The notes below the pieces were generated by a model, which did not search any database, was not told the DNA's origin, and saw nothing but the letters and a program-made list of their open reading frames with translations. A DNA stretch of 64,000 nucleotides from Hysterangium stoloniferum (lineage: Eukaryota; Basidiomycota; Agaricomycetes; Hysterangiales; Hysterangiaceae), in assembly GCA_015178975.1 (NCBI GenBank), contig WHVD01000128.1:179838-243837 (forward strand). The letters are read 5' to 3'. Position 1 is the stretch's first letter. Each line of letters opens with the position of its first letter. Of this stretch, positions 45,708 to 58,839 are shown piece by piece. The position numbers were made by a program, and so were the translations under genes.

Positions 45708-46549
45708 GCATTCTCCAGACTGGAGTGTCCCTCCATTAAACCAATTTTCGTATTATAGTGGCCCCTACGAAGACGATGCAAACAAATGTCAATGCACTAC
45801 GGTGCTTTACTCGCTCATGTCAGCCTGTAGTGCATGTCAGGGACACGGTATCTCGACGTAAACACTCATTACGGATATTTTAATTACCCCCCTCATTTGC
45901 CATTTACCATCCTCAACAGGTGGAATCAATGGAAGACAAACTGTACAGCCTCGGACATCACAATCGGTCAATTCCCCGTCACAATCCCCTCCGGTTTATC
46001 CATTCCTAGCTGGGCCTACCTCGATGTTACTACCCTCGGCGTTTGGGACTCGGCAGCGGCACTTGCCAACCATTATTCTGGGGCATCGGACAGTACAGTA
46101 GCAGGTTCAGCAACTGGAACTCCATCGTCAACTGGAACTCCATCGTCAACCGTAGCTCCATTGTCAACTGTAACTCCACACAAGACATCGAGCCAGACAG
46201 GCGCGATTGCAGGAGGTGTTGTTGGAGGTGTTGTAGGACTTGCCTTGATTGCCATGGCTGTGTACGCCTTAATGAGGCGGCGCAATACCCCGCCCCAAGT
46301 TTCCATTGGTGATGGGGAAAATTCTGGTCTGGTGGTCAGCCCATCCTCTCCTCGATTCCCCTCGCCAACTGTCCCGATGACCGAGCCGCCGAGACTCTAT
46401 GTAAAGCCTTTGATGTTAGGACCTTTCCTATAACTCACTTTCATCCTTACCAGGACCCCTCTGATCCGAGTACATTTCCCAACGCTTCTGCTCCAACACT
46501 TCGCTCATACGTGCCTGTGGCCGTTGCTCCTGGCAACGTAACTGCATAG
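45708..46549 (+). pseudogene. single-pass membrane protein, cassette gene 2 (unit 2), premature stop
   Basis: Same exon structure as 20657-21585 (the exon holding the ectodomain block and helix starts near 45920, the tail exon at about 46454). The helix reads VVGLALIAMAVYALM followed by RRR. In the tail exon TAC has become TAG at 46547-46549, removing about 35 residues of the cytoplasmic tail. The ectodomain and helix are intact, so a shortened protein could still be made. Confidence 0.55.
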
Positions 46550-47016
46550 TATCATCCGCAGAATCTTGGGTCATTAACCACCAATAGCGAACCCGGTGCA
46601 CGGTATAGCGGGGTTCCTGAGGTATATGGACGTTAACGGTGATCTAATGGTCATCCCGTCTTTAATCGGTTGGTGATTGAAGACGAGCTGACGGTGATCC
46701 CCCCCAATTTCCACTGTACTGTGGCTTTATCTTCATGTATTCACAACGTTGACTTTAAATGGTTTCACTTTCATAATGTACTTTTTGAAACTATGACGTG
46801 GTCTAAGGCCTTCGCTATTACTGGGGCAATTTATGGCGTTCTTGATTTGTTGAACGTCTGTGACAAAACTCATATATATTTGTTTAGATGGCCTAAATCA
46901 TATCCAACATCCATGTATGATATTCGTTCATTTCTGTGTCCTTCAAGCGGCGGCGTATCATGAGGACACCACTTGAAGCCCACGTGTGAGCAACGGCCGT
47001 GGTTTGCCACGGATCC

Positions 47017-47252
47017 TGTAATCCCGTCGTCAATTGGGATCACTGGCGGTCACACAAGTTGACAGGACCACGGTGTATTGTCCAGAGCAGAACAAGATAC
47101 AGGCAAGTGCAGCGTACGGTAAGATCTAAGGTCCTGAAAACTTCCCGGCTACTTATACGGTGCAACACGGTGATTATGTAATCACGTGTTGATTGAAGCG
47201 AGAATGTAAAACTAAAGGGTCCGTGCGTAAGACTGGGGGCACCAGGATTACA
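47017..47252. mobile_element. solo LTR (unit 2 only)
   Basis: 236 bp with ends TGTAATCC and GGATTACA, flanked by GATCC on both sides (47012-47016 and 47253-47257). Unit 1 has a single GATCC here (near 21943). TG...CA ends with a 5-bp duplication and no coding region fit a solo LTR. Next to it, CCGTGGTTTGCCACGG (46997-47012) is a short hairpin also missing from unit 1. Confidence 0.8.
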
Positions 47253-49981
47253 GATCCAGTGATTATTATGTAAACGCATACGGTCTACTCTCGACCTTCC
47301 ACGACATTGCGAAATTTCGGATTGAAATAATTATTCAACTTTCAACAGGTTTTCTACACAGGGCTAGAAAACAAAAGGAGCATCAAAATCGCAGGGTATG
47401 CCGTAAGTTGCACAGCAAAGCCGCGTGCGTGACACTTTACGGCTTGCAACATCCTGATGAAAATATTTCAACACTTTAATGGTTGATATCAACGCCGAAG
47501 AAAATTAGCAATCTGACGTGTGTAACGTGGTGGTCCCTCTTATCAGTGGGCACGGTGTAGAGCACGTGAATGCATATGCTAGAAGGCTTGTAAGATTTGG
47601 CAAACGAAGCTGCCCTTCGAAAATATTTGCGTGTGTCCATGTATGGTAGACTGTGTATTTCACGCCGAAACCTTCAAGCCCAACAAAAGTGCCGGAGAAG
47701 GGATTGGATGACAAGATAATGTATTTTGTTAATTGCATGCATAACAAAGCTTTGGTTACATAACATCGCTGGTTCGCCACGTCAAATTATTTAACAATTA
47801 ACAATTCCGATACTGCCGTGAGGAATCTAAATATTTCAACCATCTATTTGGCTGTCACAGCAAAAAGGCTCGCTTTTTGATGAGGTCTGCCATCACCGAG
47901 AGAGGAGCCTTTGGTGCGTAGATCAATAGTGCGCCACATCCAAAGTGATGCGGATTGTAAAATTAATTTACAAATAGTCGGAAACTCAGTATATCGGGCG
48001 GTATTCCTGTAATCATGTAGCAGGGACGAATGGCGTGGTTATGGATGAGTATGTTCCATTGGAATGTGTGAAAAATGTCGCAGAAGCATTGGTGCAAAAT
48101 TTCGGCAGGAAGGTTGATAATCCCCACGGAGTGATAAATAGTAAAATAAAGACTTATTTAGAAAACATCGAGCTGGTCCTGAAGCCTCATATCTACAAGC
48201 TTTGATTCCAAGTCAAACTGCGAAATTCACAGCCGATCAGTCACCCTAGCTACCCTAAACCCCCAAGTCCCTGTTTCTGGAAATGTCCCTTTGATGGGAC
48301 TACCCCGGCTCGCAAGGTGCTGTCCTTGATTATCTCGTGTTGAAAAACATTGAAGACGATGAGGAGCCAAGTATAATTCTCTTAAAAATTGTAATAAATC
48401 AGACTGATTAGGAACGCACCTGCATTGGAGTAATAAATATGCAATATTGTACATCAAATAATATCCTCACGAATTCCACAATTACTAATTCTCTCTCTCT
48501 CAACGTGACCATCCAGTACTTTTCTACTCCATTGTTGATGAGTGCTTCATCCTTGGCGCCGTCCACTTTGAGTGAATGAGGCTGTAAATCCCTCTTGCGT
48601 CCCAGTCAGACGAATAGACCTGAGATCCATCAACACACCGATTGAGAGTCAGCAAGGTAGAAATTCCCGGCGTCTCCCCAGGCAGTGCAGCGCCATATTT
48701 GAACAGGCCACGTTTTGAGTCCGCATTACTTCCTAATCAGGAAGGAGGTAGCGGGATATGTGTTAAATTTGATGATGAAACACACCTTTTTATAGGGGGA
48801 GTCCACCAATTATTGCAACTTTTCATATGAAGATGCTAATTGTGGACCATGTATTTGGAGGTTAATGTGTGTCAGAACCACTATACACCTCCCAGAGCAT
48901 CCAACCTATATTGTCAGGAGGTGCTACACTAACTGACACAAGATATTGAGACACAAGTACTTTTATTACAAGTTTATTAAACCCTTGTATATTGTGTATT
49001 GCAATAGAGTCAACTCATACTATTTTTAATAATATGTTATCATTGACGGGGCACTGGAGTCCATAATTTGGGTATTATAAGAGCTGGGTGACTTCTCGAG
49101 TGAAAAGGTCCGTTAATCACTTCAACAACAATTAAACATCACGTCAACCACATTCGCCACCGTTGCGCTCGCCGCTATCTTCGCACCATTGGGCAATCCA
49201 GATCCTGTCGTGCTAATTTTTTCTGAACCGTTGCTAATCATGAACGTGAGGCGTTCGAGCTGTTTAAGACAAATAAAGTACACATCTACGACCAAAGCGC
49301 CACCCCCCATACTACTGTAGCAGACGGCATCTTAATACACCCGTCTACCAATAATTTGTCCAAGGCAGCAGAATTTGCAAACAAACTTACAGCGATTCTT
49401 GGAAAAAAATCCAGCGCTCTATTCTCTACCCCTCTGTCCAAAATCTCAGATTTTATTTAGACGATGGAATAACTTACAATTATCACAACAAATAGTAAAA
49501 GCGGTCAGACAAACGTCTTTAATATCGGTGTGCAAGGTCCCCTGTGTCACTGAATTACTCTACTATCATGGATGGCGGCCTTTTTGACATGAGCAACGCA
49601 GCCGCAAAGTACACTGATGGATGACTCGGAAAACCTTAATAAATGAAGGAAACCCATGTAATTGAAAAGTGTTGAAAAAAAGGCACCATAGTGTGGTGCT
49701 AACACTGAATGGATCCAGGGAATACTTATCAGGGCATCTGATCGATTTGGGTAAATGAAGATGGTGATGCGTTCATGTTCAACTCACGCACCACATGCAG
49801 CATGGCCTATCCGAGCCTTTGTCTCAACTTCCGGGATTGTATTTCATCAACTTACTGGACACGACCTTGGTATGGAATCTAATGATGCTTAATGGATTGC
49901 CAATTCTACGTCTGATCTTGACCATTTGAGAATAACCCAGCGATCGATTCCAGCTAATCACAGATGTAAATCACCTCATAG

Positions 49982-50125
49982 GGCATCAGTAAAATGGTAT
50001 TTGTTCCGGATGGCTCCCGGAGGAGATCCCCCCATTCTAAGAAGCTCCTGGACGTTGTGGAGCGTGTGGAGCATCCCAGAATACCCCTACCTCCTCCCAG
50101 CGTTTAATACCATTTTACTGATGGG
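49982..50125. mobile_element. MITE-like insertion (unit 2)
   Basis: Same sequence and position in the unit as 24654-24797, with the 18-bp inverted ends. It was present before units 1 and 2 separated. Confidence 0.75.
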
Positions 50126-50178
50126 TATTGCAATCAGTAATTGGTCTAAACTGCACGCCCTTAATGTGACAGATTGAA

Positions 50179-51240
50179 TGTATAAGTGACTTACCCGTAG
50201 CTCAAGATGATGGGTATAACTTTGATCATAGTAGAAGCATTCACCAATTCAGTTATACTCCAGGAAGTCAACGAGCGGTATTGGTACTCTCACACAGTGC
50301 ACTGAAATCGCGTGGAACCACCATGTTGTATCAACGTTTTCTGAGTGAATTACTGCGAGGCTGTGTTGCGTTCCCCGAAGAAGCACTGGGTATTGTAAAA
50401 CATATACCTGATTAACATGCTTCCCGAGCACCTTTCTTTGCTGTGACCTTGGAAACACGTGAGACTAGGAATAGGAAGTCTAAGTACGCAGGTAGATGCA
50501 TGTCACCAAATGAATTTTCATGATGATATGATCGTGTTGAGCTCAATAAGTTATATACCATCATGTCAAATTTTCAAGGTCTTTAAATTAAATCTATAAG
50601 TGACTTGCAAGTAGCTCAAGATATTGGGTATGACTTTGATCATAGTAGAAGCATTCACCAATTCAACGGTATTGGTACACAGTGCACTGAAATCGCGCGG
50701 AACCACAATGGTTTATCAACGTTTTCTGAGTGAATTACTGCGAGGCTGTGTTTCGTTCCCCGAAGAAGCACTGGGTATTGTAAAACATATACCTGATTAA
50801 CATGCTTCCCGAGCACCTTTCTTTGCTGTGACCTTGGAAACACGTGAGACTCGGAATAGGAAGTCTAAGTACGCAGGTAGATGCATGTCACCGGATGAAT
50901 TTTCACGATGATCGCGTTTTGAGCTCAATAAATTATATACCATCATGTCAAATTTTCAAGGTCTTTGAATTAAATGTATAAGTGACTTGCTAGTAGCTCA
51001 AGATATTGGGTATGACTTTGATCATAGTAGAAGCATTCACCAATTCAACGGTATTGGTACACAGTGCACTGAAATCGCGCGGAACCACAATGGTTTATCA
51101 ACGTTTTCTGACTGAATTACTGCGAGGCTGTGTTTCGTTCCCCGAAGAAGCACTGGGTATTGTAAAACATCGAAGGAGGTATAATAAAGCACCTTTCTTT
51201 GCTGTGACCTTGTAAACACATGAGACTAGGAATAGGGAAT
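50179..51240. repeat. three long tandem repeats, about 380-415 bp (unit 2)
   Basis: Counterpart of 24851-26030. The third copy lacks the segment after AGGAGGTATAATA near 51180 that unit 1 keeps. Confidence 0.85.
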
Positions 51241-51845
51241 ATAAGTACGCAGGGTAGATGCATGTCACCGGATGAATTTTCCTGATGTTCTGATCGCGTG
51301 TTCAGCTCAATAAATTATATACCATCATGTCAATTTTATAAGGTCCTTAAAGTGTGAAAAAGTGCGAAACTGGTACGATCACGGCATCATGCATGTTATT
51401 CCGTCGAAAGGTGCAGAGACTGAGTACCGCTGCATGTGATAAGGAGCGTGAAGCTGTCCTTATCCGAGGCTTCAATTGGAGGAAAAGAGAATGTGATACG
51501 AGTATTAAATGCAATACGAATGAATCCCTGCCATTGAAATGAGGCATTATCTCGGCTCACAGACCTGTGTTCCTTTCAAACGGATCTTTGATTCAATTAA
51601 GTAACACTTGCTTTTGGCAACTTATCTATAGACTATAATTGGTACATATCGCCAAGTTTGCCAAAACCTCGTGTCAAGTAGCCGGGCGTCTTTACTTGCT
51701 TCCCAAAACGTGTAGTTTTTGGGCCGAGTTCCTTTACCTGTGCGTCATTCGCCTCGAGGCTCGACGCCGCGTTTCCTCATTGTAGTTGGATAACTTGCAC
51801 TCTTCTTAGATATCCATTTGCTATTTAACAGGCAGCTTTACAGGA

Positions 51846-53136
51846 ATGCTACCATTTCTCATTCGCCTCACTTACAGTAGCGTTATTCATCTCCTTCACC
51901 GCATAATGGGAAACCCCAACGATAAGTTCCTGTTTAATAGCAAGGAGTGCGACTTTCGCGGAGAGCCTAGTACACTTCAGCCTTACCTGGTCATACCTAT
52001 CCTCATGTCTAGGTCTCTTGACAAAGCCATTGTAGAGCGCATCGAGTTCAACAAGGGGGTCAACAGTCCCGAACACGAATTTCTGCTCTGCCATCTGATC
52101 GAAAAATGTGATGATTCAAAACAGACTCCCAGGCGATCGTATGTAGTTGTGGAACGACGTAAGGCAGCGGAGTCCGATAAGGAGAACCCCGCAACAGCTC
52201 CAACCCCGGGCCCAACTCCTCCCTCAACCCCTCCCACACCGAAATCCTATAAAACTCCCTCCACAACTGATATTCCATCCACAGTTCCTACTACACCCTC
52301 TAAAACATCTAAGGGGGGTGTTCCACAATCTGTGGCGAAAACATCGAAACTTACCATACATTCTTCTTCCAATGTCGGTGCGATTTCTGAAGCCATATCC
52401 AACTCCAGCGGGAGAAGACCAGCCTCCGATGTATTCCAGTTTACTAATGATGGCACACTTGACTTTCTCGAGCCATGGCGGAATTTCGACACAATTGAAT
52501 TCTTGGACCTTCGGAAGGTCAAGACGCCTTTTACTCTAGCCATGCTGGCTACACTGGCCAGAGTGATCCACGACCAGGCTGTTGATTACACAGTAATTCC
52601 GAATCAATGTTACTGGTTTTCTGCTTGCATATATCGCTTCGTCTCATCATACACGGGAGTCAAGACTTCAATTAAGAACACGAGACGACCGACGGGTACT
52701 TCCCGTCAGGGTATGATTCGAGTGCCTATTCTAATGGGCACAAATGGGCGAAAACCTTCATCGCCAGAATGGTTACCTCTCTTCGAAGAGGCTTGGGCCG
52801 AAGACGCCGAACAAATCCATGAGTACAATAAGAAAACAATTTCACAAGAGGTGTGTAGTGTGAAAAAGTCCAGGATAAGCGATGACTCACTCTATTTTAT
52901 TTCAGGAAAGTCTTCGGATGATCAAAGCAGCCGAGCAAAAGGCCGAGGATGAAAGGAAAGGGCGCGAAGAGATAACACAACGTTATGCAGCACTGGAGCG
53001 TGCTTATGAACTGGAAAGAAACAAGAATAAGAATTTTGGGCTTTCCATTGGAAACTCTTATAATCAGGTGATGTCCAGGCGGCCGCTGACAGTGGGTTGT
53101 CATTTACATCCAGTTCATTTCTAGACTTCACCATGA
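51846..53136 (+). CDS. unknown family with QCYWF motif and coiled coil, copy 2
   Basis: Exons 51846-52850 and 52906-53067 plus a possible last exon ending 53136 give about 392 residues. Exon 1 encodes exactly the same 335 residues as copy 1. Exon 2 has only one repeat unit, so the coiled coil is about 49 residues shorter than in copy 1. Splice sites are kept and no stop intervenes. The function is unknown. Confidence 0.65.
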
Positions 53137-53715
53137 TATGATCTCTTTCCTTTATACCGTCAAAATTTCTATGCTGTCTTTTCTTCCATGGCCATCACCT
53201 CAGCTCTCGTCCGTTTTCCGCAACACCCCTCCCCACTGCTACGCTGGCCGTGACTACTTACGTTGTATCTCGATATCCGATATCTGTGAATCTATATCCG
53301 TCGTCCGTTATATTGATGAGCCGTTAGAGTATTCTCATTTATTTCTTCCATGATTCTAAAGGGAGGAATGGCTTCGCGAGCCTTGGATGCAAGCTCTACT
53401 ACATGATTGCTTTCCCCTTAAAAGAAAGACGGAAAAAAAAGAAATTTCTAAACAAAGATCGCCTCGAAAATCAAAGCGAGGAAAGACACTGACAAAGTAA
53501 GCGGATGAAAGGCGGCTCGCATCGGTTTAAGTTGTTTCTTCTAGATTTTATCTCATACTATATATTACCTCCATAGTCACCCACCCGACCAGATAGAGTT
53601 CCTACACCTTGCATGGCTTTTATTCCATTTTATCATATCAGGGACTGAAAACTTCAAGTTGGACCTGGGCGAATATTAATGGATTTGAGGGGCTGACGTC
53701 TAGTAAGGCCTAGAA

Positions 53716-54640
53716 TTGTCTAGTTCTAGTGGGACGATGACTAACACAAAGTCGTCTCTGTACTTCAGTTATGCGGGGAGTTGGCAAACTGAAGTGTCAG
53801 ACCATGGCAGTGCCTGGTATATAAAGGCTGTACAAGAAAGCTCAATGAGTCCGATGTCAGAATCACTCGTACAATTACAAACAATAGGCGAAACAAACCA
53901 GATCATGAGAATATCTAGGATTGTCAACACAGTGAGTGAACTCACTCACACCCCAGTCGCCGGCGACGCTGAATAGCTTGAGCTTGAGGGCTGATGGACG
54001 TTTGAGGAGGGAAAGGATGTGTCAATGCTGCACAGAACAAGATGTGAGATAGAGACGTACCTGATTTAAATTTGGGTCGAAGCCGGTGAGACCTTATCTA
54101 TGTAATCCTCAACAGAGAGGATATGATATCGTGAGCCTGGATAATGGGGCTGTTGCTTAAGGACTTTTTTATAGCCATGTGCAGCATCTACTCCATAGAC
54201 TTGGTCACCTTGACAAAGACGTCATTGTTAATCTGGATCAGAAAAGAGAAACGGGAGATATTAACGGATGTGGTGGATTAGGTCCGTGCGTACATATGAG
54301 ACCACTGTGAACAGTGGACGTTTGGGTATCCGCTGGGAGGATTGTGCGGGGATCGTGGGGTTGGGGCCTATGAAAGGGTAGGCCTGACTAGGGTGGTGCT
54401 TGCCAAGTGATGCGGGCATCGGATACTCGAGCTTGACGATCTGATTGAGATGGTTTGCTGTGACTACGTTTCTACCGAATCTATTCGTACACATGAGCTC
54501 CAATATTACGCTCAGATATGACCATTGCATCTTTTTTCCGCACTTTCGCAGTGACAACAATGTCACATACCTCATGATCATCTAACGACAAAGTTATCCA
54601 GCCCTACTGTGGTATTGGGGGAAATGGGGAATGTTCACAT
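53716..54640 (-). pseudogene. unrecognised minus-strand gene (unit 2 copy)
   Basis: Copy of 28560-29480. A block near 54600-54480 reads LDDHEVCDIVVTAKVRKKDA before a stop, and the NHLNQIVKLEYPM block follows in another frame. Confidence 0.3.
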
Positions 54641-54781
54641 GCACAAGACTACTCTTGAGAATATTTGGTTCATTGTGAGTTGTTATGTATATACGAACCT
54701 GTGAGAAAGATTTTTTAGCAACCCTTCAAAATGCACTTGAGCAGCAGTATTCAGGTGGCGACAGTATATTTGTTGAGAGTA

Positions 54782-54979
54782 TCAATGAACAATAGGCGAG
54801 ATCTGGCCTTTTATGCAGTGGGTCGTAAACAGGTTGCATCCATCACCGAGAAAAGCCCTAGCTCCAAAATATTTTAGGATATTCAATAGAGGCTTATTAT
54901 ATATCCACTCCGCCAAATGTTCGAACGGACTCATCTCATTAGTCCGTGTTCTTTGCAATGGGCTGTTAAGCTCCGCCAT
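54782..54979 (-). CDS. small hypothetical protein, 65 residues
   Basis: An open frame from ATG (54979) to TGA, beginning MAELNSPLQRTRTNEMSP. In unit 1 the same frame is destroyed twice: by the telomere-like tract just after its start, and by copia-1. It may be an exon or a chance frame. No family is recognised. Confidence 0.25.
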   Translation of the reverse strand: MAELNSPLQRTRTNEMSPFEHLAEWIYNKPLLNILKYFGARAFLGDGCNLFTTHCIKGQISPIVH

Positions 54980-55257
54980 CGTGGAGTCAGCTCCTGCCGC
55001 CTTTGTCTCTTGCCACCATCATCTTGAGTATTACTCGGCCTTCCCTTGAGTAAATTTTCTTTTCCCGCCATCCCGCTCTTTCCAGTTCGTTTTATTGCCC
55101 TAAAACTCATAGTTTAAATTGATTTTTCATGTATTTACTATTAGTTTGGCATGCTGTTGGGGCTCGTTCATGCAAACATGGACGGGGACAAAGATGGTTA
55201 ACGATCCAACATGTGAGTGGCGGGTTTAGAATCCAAGCAACTTGTGGATCTTTAAAA

Positions 55258-58104
55258 GTGTAGTCAAAAGATGGTAATAATTATATTCAAGATGTTATTG
55301 CGTCTTTTATACTAATAATATTAACTAATTACTAATATTTCCGGATACGGGATATCGAGTTGCCGGCCCCACAACATAACATTGGTGAGCCGCTGACCTC
55401 GTTACACTGGAATGTGATGGAGTCGTCGGGAACCTTTACTAATATATATTATATTATATTACCAATACTCCCCCTCAATGAGATATCCCGATTATTAATA
55501 AAATCCCAATTTCTTCTTTAAATAGTTATGCTGGTTTAAGTCCAGCCCTTTCATCATAATATCCACCGGGTTTTCCTTTGACTGAACGTATGTAAGTGAT
55601 GCCTCGTTAGAGACCACTTTCTCACGAATGAAATGATAAGCAACTTTGATATGCTTTGTACACGTGTGAAATGTTGCATCATGAGCAAGTGAAATTGCAC
55701 CTAGATTATCTGATTTCATAGCTGTTGGATCATTGCTGATATCAAACCCTAAATCTGTAAGTAATTTCTACAACCAAGTCAATTCTTTGGCTCCTTCGGT
55801 TAAGGCAATATATTCGGCCTTGGTTGTAGATAATGCAACAGTTCACTGCTTCTTTGAGCTCCAAGCGACACATCCTCCATTAATTAATACAATGTAACCA
55901 CCAATTGATAGCGCATCATCCCGATTTGCATAATCTGAATCAACATAGATTTCTATTTCGATTTGATTGCTTGATTTATAAGTAATGCCATCATCTTTGG
56001 TTCCTTTAAGGTACCTTAAGACATGTTTAATAGCCGTCCAATGTTCATTTGAATAGAAATTTGTAAACTGGCTTAAATGTTGAACGGCAAATGATATATC
56101 AGGCCGAGTTCCCAGTGCCGCATACATGAGTGATCCAACTGCCTTTGCATAAGGTTCATTGATAACCGGTTCACTTTTGGAATCTGGTACCGGCACGGTT
56201 AGCTTTGTCGATTTATTAAGGGTGTGGATACTGGATTTGCGTCCTGCATTTGGAAACGGGATACATAGGATGACGTTGATATATGTGCCTTGCGATATTT
56301 TGAGTGTTCCAATTTCACGATCCCTTTGTATTTGTATTCCTAGTATTTTCTTCATGTCCCCTAAGTCGGTCATAGTGAAATTATTATTTAATTCTTGTTT
56401 GATCCTTGCCATGCCGTCTTGTGTATTTGCAAATAATCCTAAGTCATCTACATAGGCTGCAATGACCTCAATGTTTGGTCCATTGATTCTAATGAATATA
56501 CATTCATCAGCGGCACTTTGGATGTAGCCTAAATCGAGTAATGTCTTCTTTAAGCAATGATGCCAAGTGTGGCCTGCCTGTTTTAGTCCATAGAGTGCCC
56601 TATATAATTTGAGTACTCTGTCGGTTCCATCATTAAACCCGTCCGGCTGTTTCATATAGATTTCCTCTTCCAGAATAGAGTTCAAATATGCGCCTTTGAC
56701 ATCCATTAATCCTATTTCCCAATTTAGTGCTGTCCCCAAAGCAATTAGTGCTCTGAGTGACGCAAATTTGAGTACCGGTGAAGTTATGTCATAGTAGTCC
56801 ATTCCAGGACACTGTGTGAAACCTTGTGCAACTAAGTGACCTTTTGCCTTTTCAAATTTCCCTTCTGGGCTTGTTTTGGTAGCATATACCCAACGGCATC
56901 CTATCGCCATCCTGCCAGGTGGTAAATCGATTAATTTCCAGGTACCAATTTGTCGGTGCTGTTCTATTTCTGTTTCCATAGCGGCAATCCATATTGGTGA
57001 GTAATTTTGGGAAATTGCCTCTTTGTAATCTTCGGGAGGAGTCACAATTTCTCATGTCACCATTACTTTATCTGTAAACTTTGATTTGGGCCAGGCATTT
57101 GGGTTATTAAGCGTCCGGTAGTCTGGTAAGGTACTATTATTAATTCTTGAACTGTGCCATACTTCTTGTGGCTGAATGTCCGGTTGTGATGTAACTTCTT
57201 CAATGTAGGCCTCTGTGGGTGCAATTGACGTATTTGGTGTGATGACCGTACTACTGGGTCGCTTGGCATTGAAACTCTCCCCCTCAGGTGGGACAGTAGT
57301 TATTTCTTCGCCTTCATTTTCTCCAGGTATTGGGTATAGTTTATTATCTGTGTTGTCAAATGTAATATTCCTAGAAAATTGAATACGCCTAGTTTTAGTA
57401 TTGTAGTATTTCCAGGCTTTAGTATTTTCAGATATTCCTGTAAATATATGCTCTTCCACTTTGGGATCCAATTTTGATCGCTGTTCATCAGGTACCATTA
57501 CCCAACATTTGGTCCCGAATTCTTCTAATCGTGACACATCTGGTTTCTTACCAAAAAATGCTTCATGGGGTGTTATGTATGTCAGTTCCAAGAGCTCGGG
57601 TAGGTGATCGGTTCTTGATATAGCATGCATATGAAATGGCTTCTGGCCATAAGGTTTTCGGTAAATCTTTTGCATATATCATTGCCCTTGCATGTTCGAC
57701 TATTGTGCGATTTAGCCACTCGGCTATCCCATTTTGGGCAGGGGAATAAGGTGCTGTTGTTTCTGTAATTATTCCTTCTTCTGCGCAAAAATCCTTGAAT
57801 AATTTGCTAGTGTATTCTCCACCATTATCTGTCCTAATTCGTTTCAATTTCTTGTTTACTTGGTTTTCAACAAACACCTTGTATGTTTTGAAGTGTTTCA
57901 GGGCCTGGTCCTTTGATGTGTCTGTAAATAAAACACTGTGCCTTGTTTTAATATCCGTGAACAAGTAAAAATACTTCTCATGATTTGGTCCTTCAGTTGC
58001 AGCTGGTCCCCATACATTGGATACAGTTAACTCACCTATCTCGCTTACAGACTCTTCCGCCCATTTTGGGAGCGGCTCCACATGTGCCTTTCTGTTAAGT
58101 GCCG
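55258..58104 (-). mobile_element. Ty1/copia retrotransposon (copia-2), 3' part
   Basis: It starts with TGTAGTC immediately after GGATCTTTAAAAG in unit 2, where unit 1 continues GATCC. On the minus strand the RNase H end is followed by GAGGGGGAG (polypurine tract) and about 215 bp of AT-rich LTR (55258-55474). The upstream part is cut at 58104 inside integrase by the LTR of gypsy-2; gag and the 5' LTR must lie beyond the window. Confidence 0.9.
55495..58104 (-). pseudogene. copia-2 pol: integrase, RT, RNase H
   Basis: The minus strand reads integrase (RTDNGGEY near 57835, then HEAFFGKKPDVS), reverse transcriptase (MDVKGAYLNSILEEEIYMKQPDGF, AAYVDDLG near 56440) and RNase H (IKVAYHFIREKV near 55620). 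Defects are a frame change near 57570, TGA at 57052 and 55843, and TAG near 55768. Both TGA codons sit at positions that are basic in the family. It belongs to a different copia lineage from copia-1, with YVDD where copia-1 has HVDD. Confidence 0.9.
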
Positions 58105-58655
58105 TGTCGGGAACTTATTCCGGAACTATCGGGAAGTCACCGGGAAGTCGGAAACTCGTGGATAGGGTCAGGACGTCGGCTTCAGCTTATGTGCTGCGCC
58201 TCTACGCAAACGCTCAATGTCCTTAATTTCGGAAATGAACTAACGACGGAAGATACAGATATTCAGAGTTCCGAAGAGTTCCGAATATTGAGCGTACAGA
58301 AAGACGGGAGGAGGAATAAGAAACTAAGTCGATATCAGATCTAAAGTAAAGTACAAATTCGCGGAAACTAATATAAGTCTACTCGTTATTGTACTACAAA
58401 CTGAGACCATAATAAGACGGAAATGGAAGTGTTCTTAAAACGGAAATACAATAAGACATATTAGGAAGACAATATTCCGAGACGGGAATACAACAACAAA
58501 CAAGTGAATACTTGTCAACGGACAAATTACCAAATGCGGAACAAACGAAGAACGCGGATGATACAGTAACTATGATGTTCCGTAGTCGGATATCGGATAT
58601 CGAAAGTGGGAGATCGGAAGTCGGATATTGAAACATCCGGGAACGGGTCGTAACA
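58105..58655 (-). repeat. 3' LTR of gypsy-2
   Basis: 551 bp; on the minus strand it begins TGTTACGACC and ends CCCGACA. A polypurine tract (AACAGGGGGGTAC) adjoins it at 58656-58668. Flanked on the copia-2 side by TGCCG, the expected 5-bp duplication; the partner is outside the window. Confidence 0.85.
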
Positions 58656-58839
58656 GTACCCCCCTGTTAGGCTGAAATCCCATAGAGGCGATTAGGTACT
58701 GAGTGTTTGAAGCGACGGCTGACTGTTATGTGTCGTGAAATTTACGCAATTATGGAGGTGAGAGTTTCGGTTATTATTCTGAGTATAAAAACCTCCAAAT
58801 ATTCGAATTAACATTTTTGTTTCTTTATCCACGACTTGT

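Larger units (their letters stand above)
43186..55257. repeat. Repeat unit 2
   Basis: Copy of unit 1 from AAGGCG at 43186 onward. It keeps the empty site of copia-1, carries a solo LTR not found in unit 1, lacks the telomere-like tract, and is cut at 55258 by copia-2. Confidence 0.9.
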
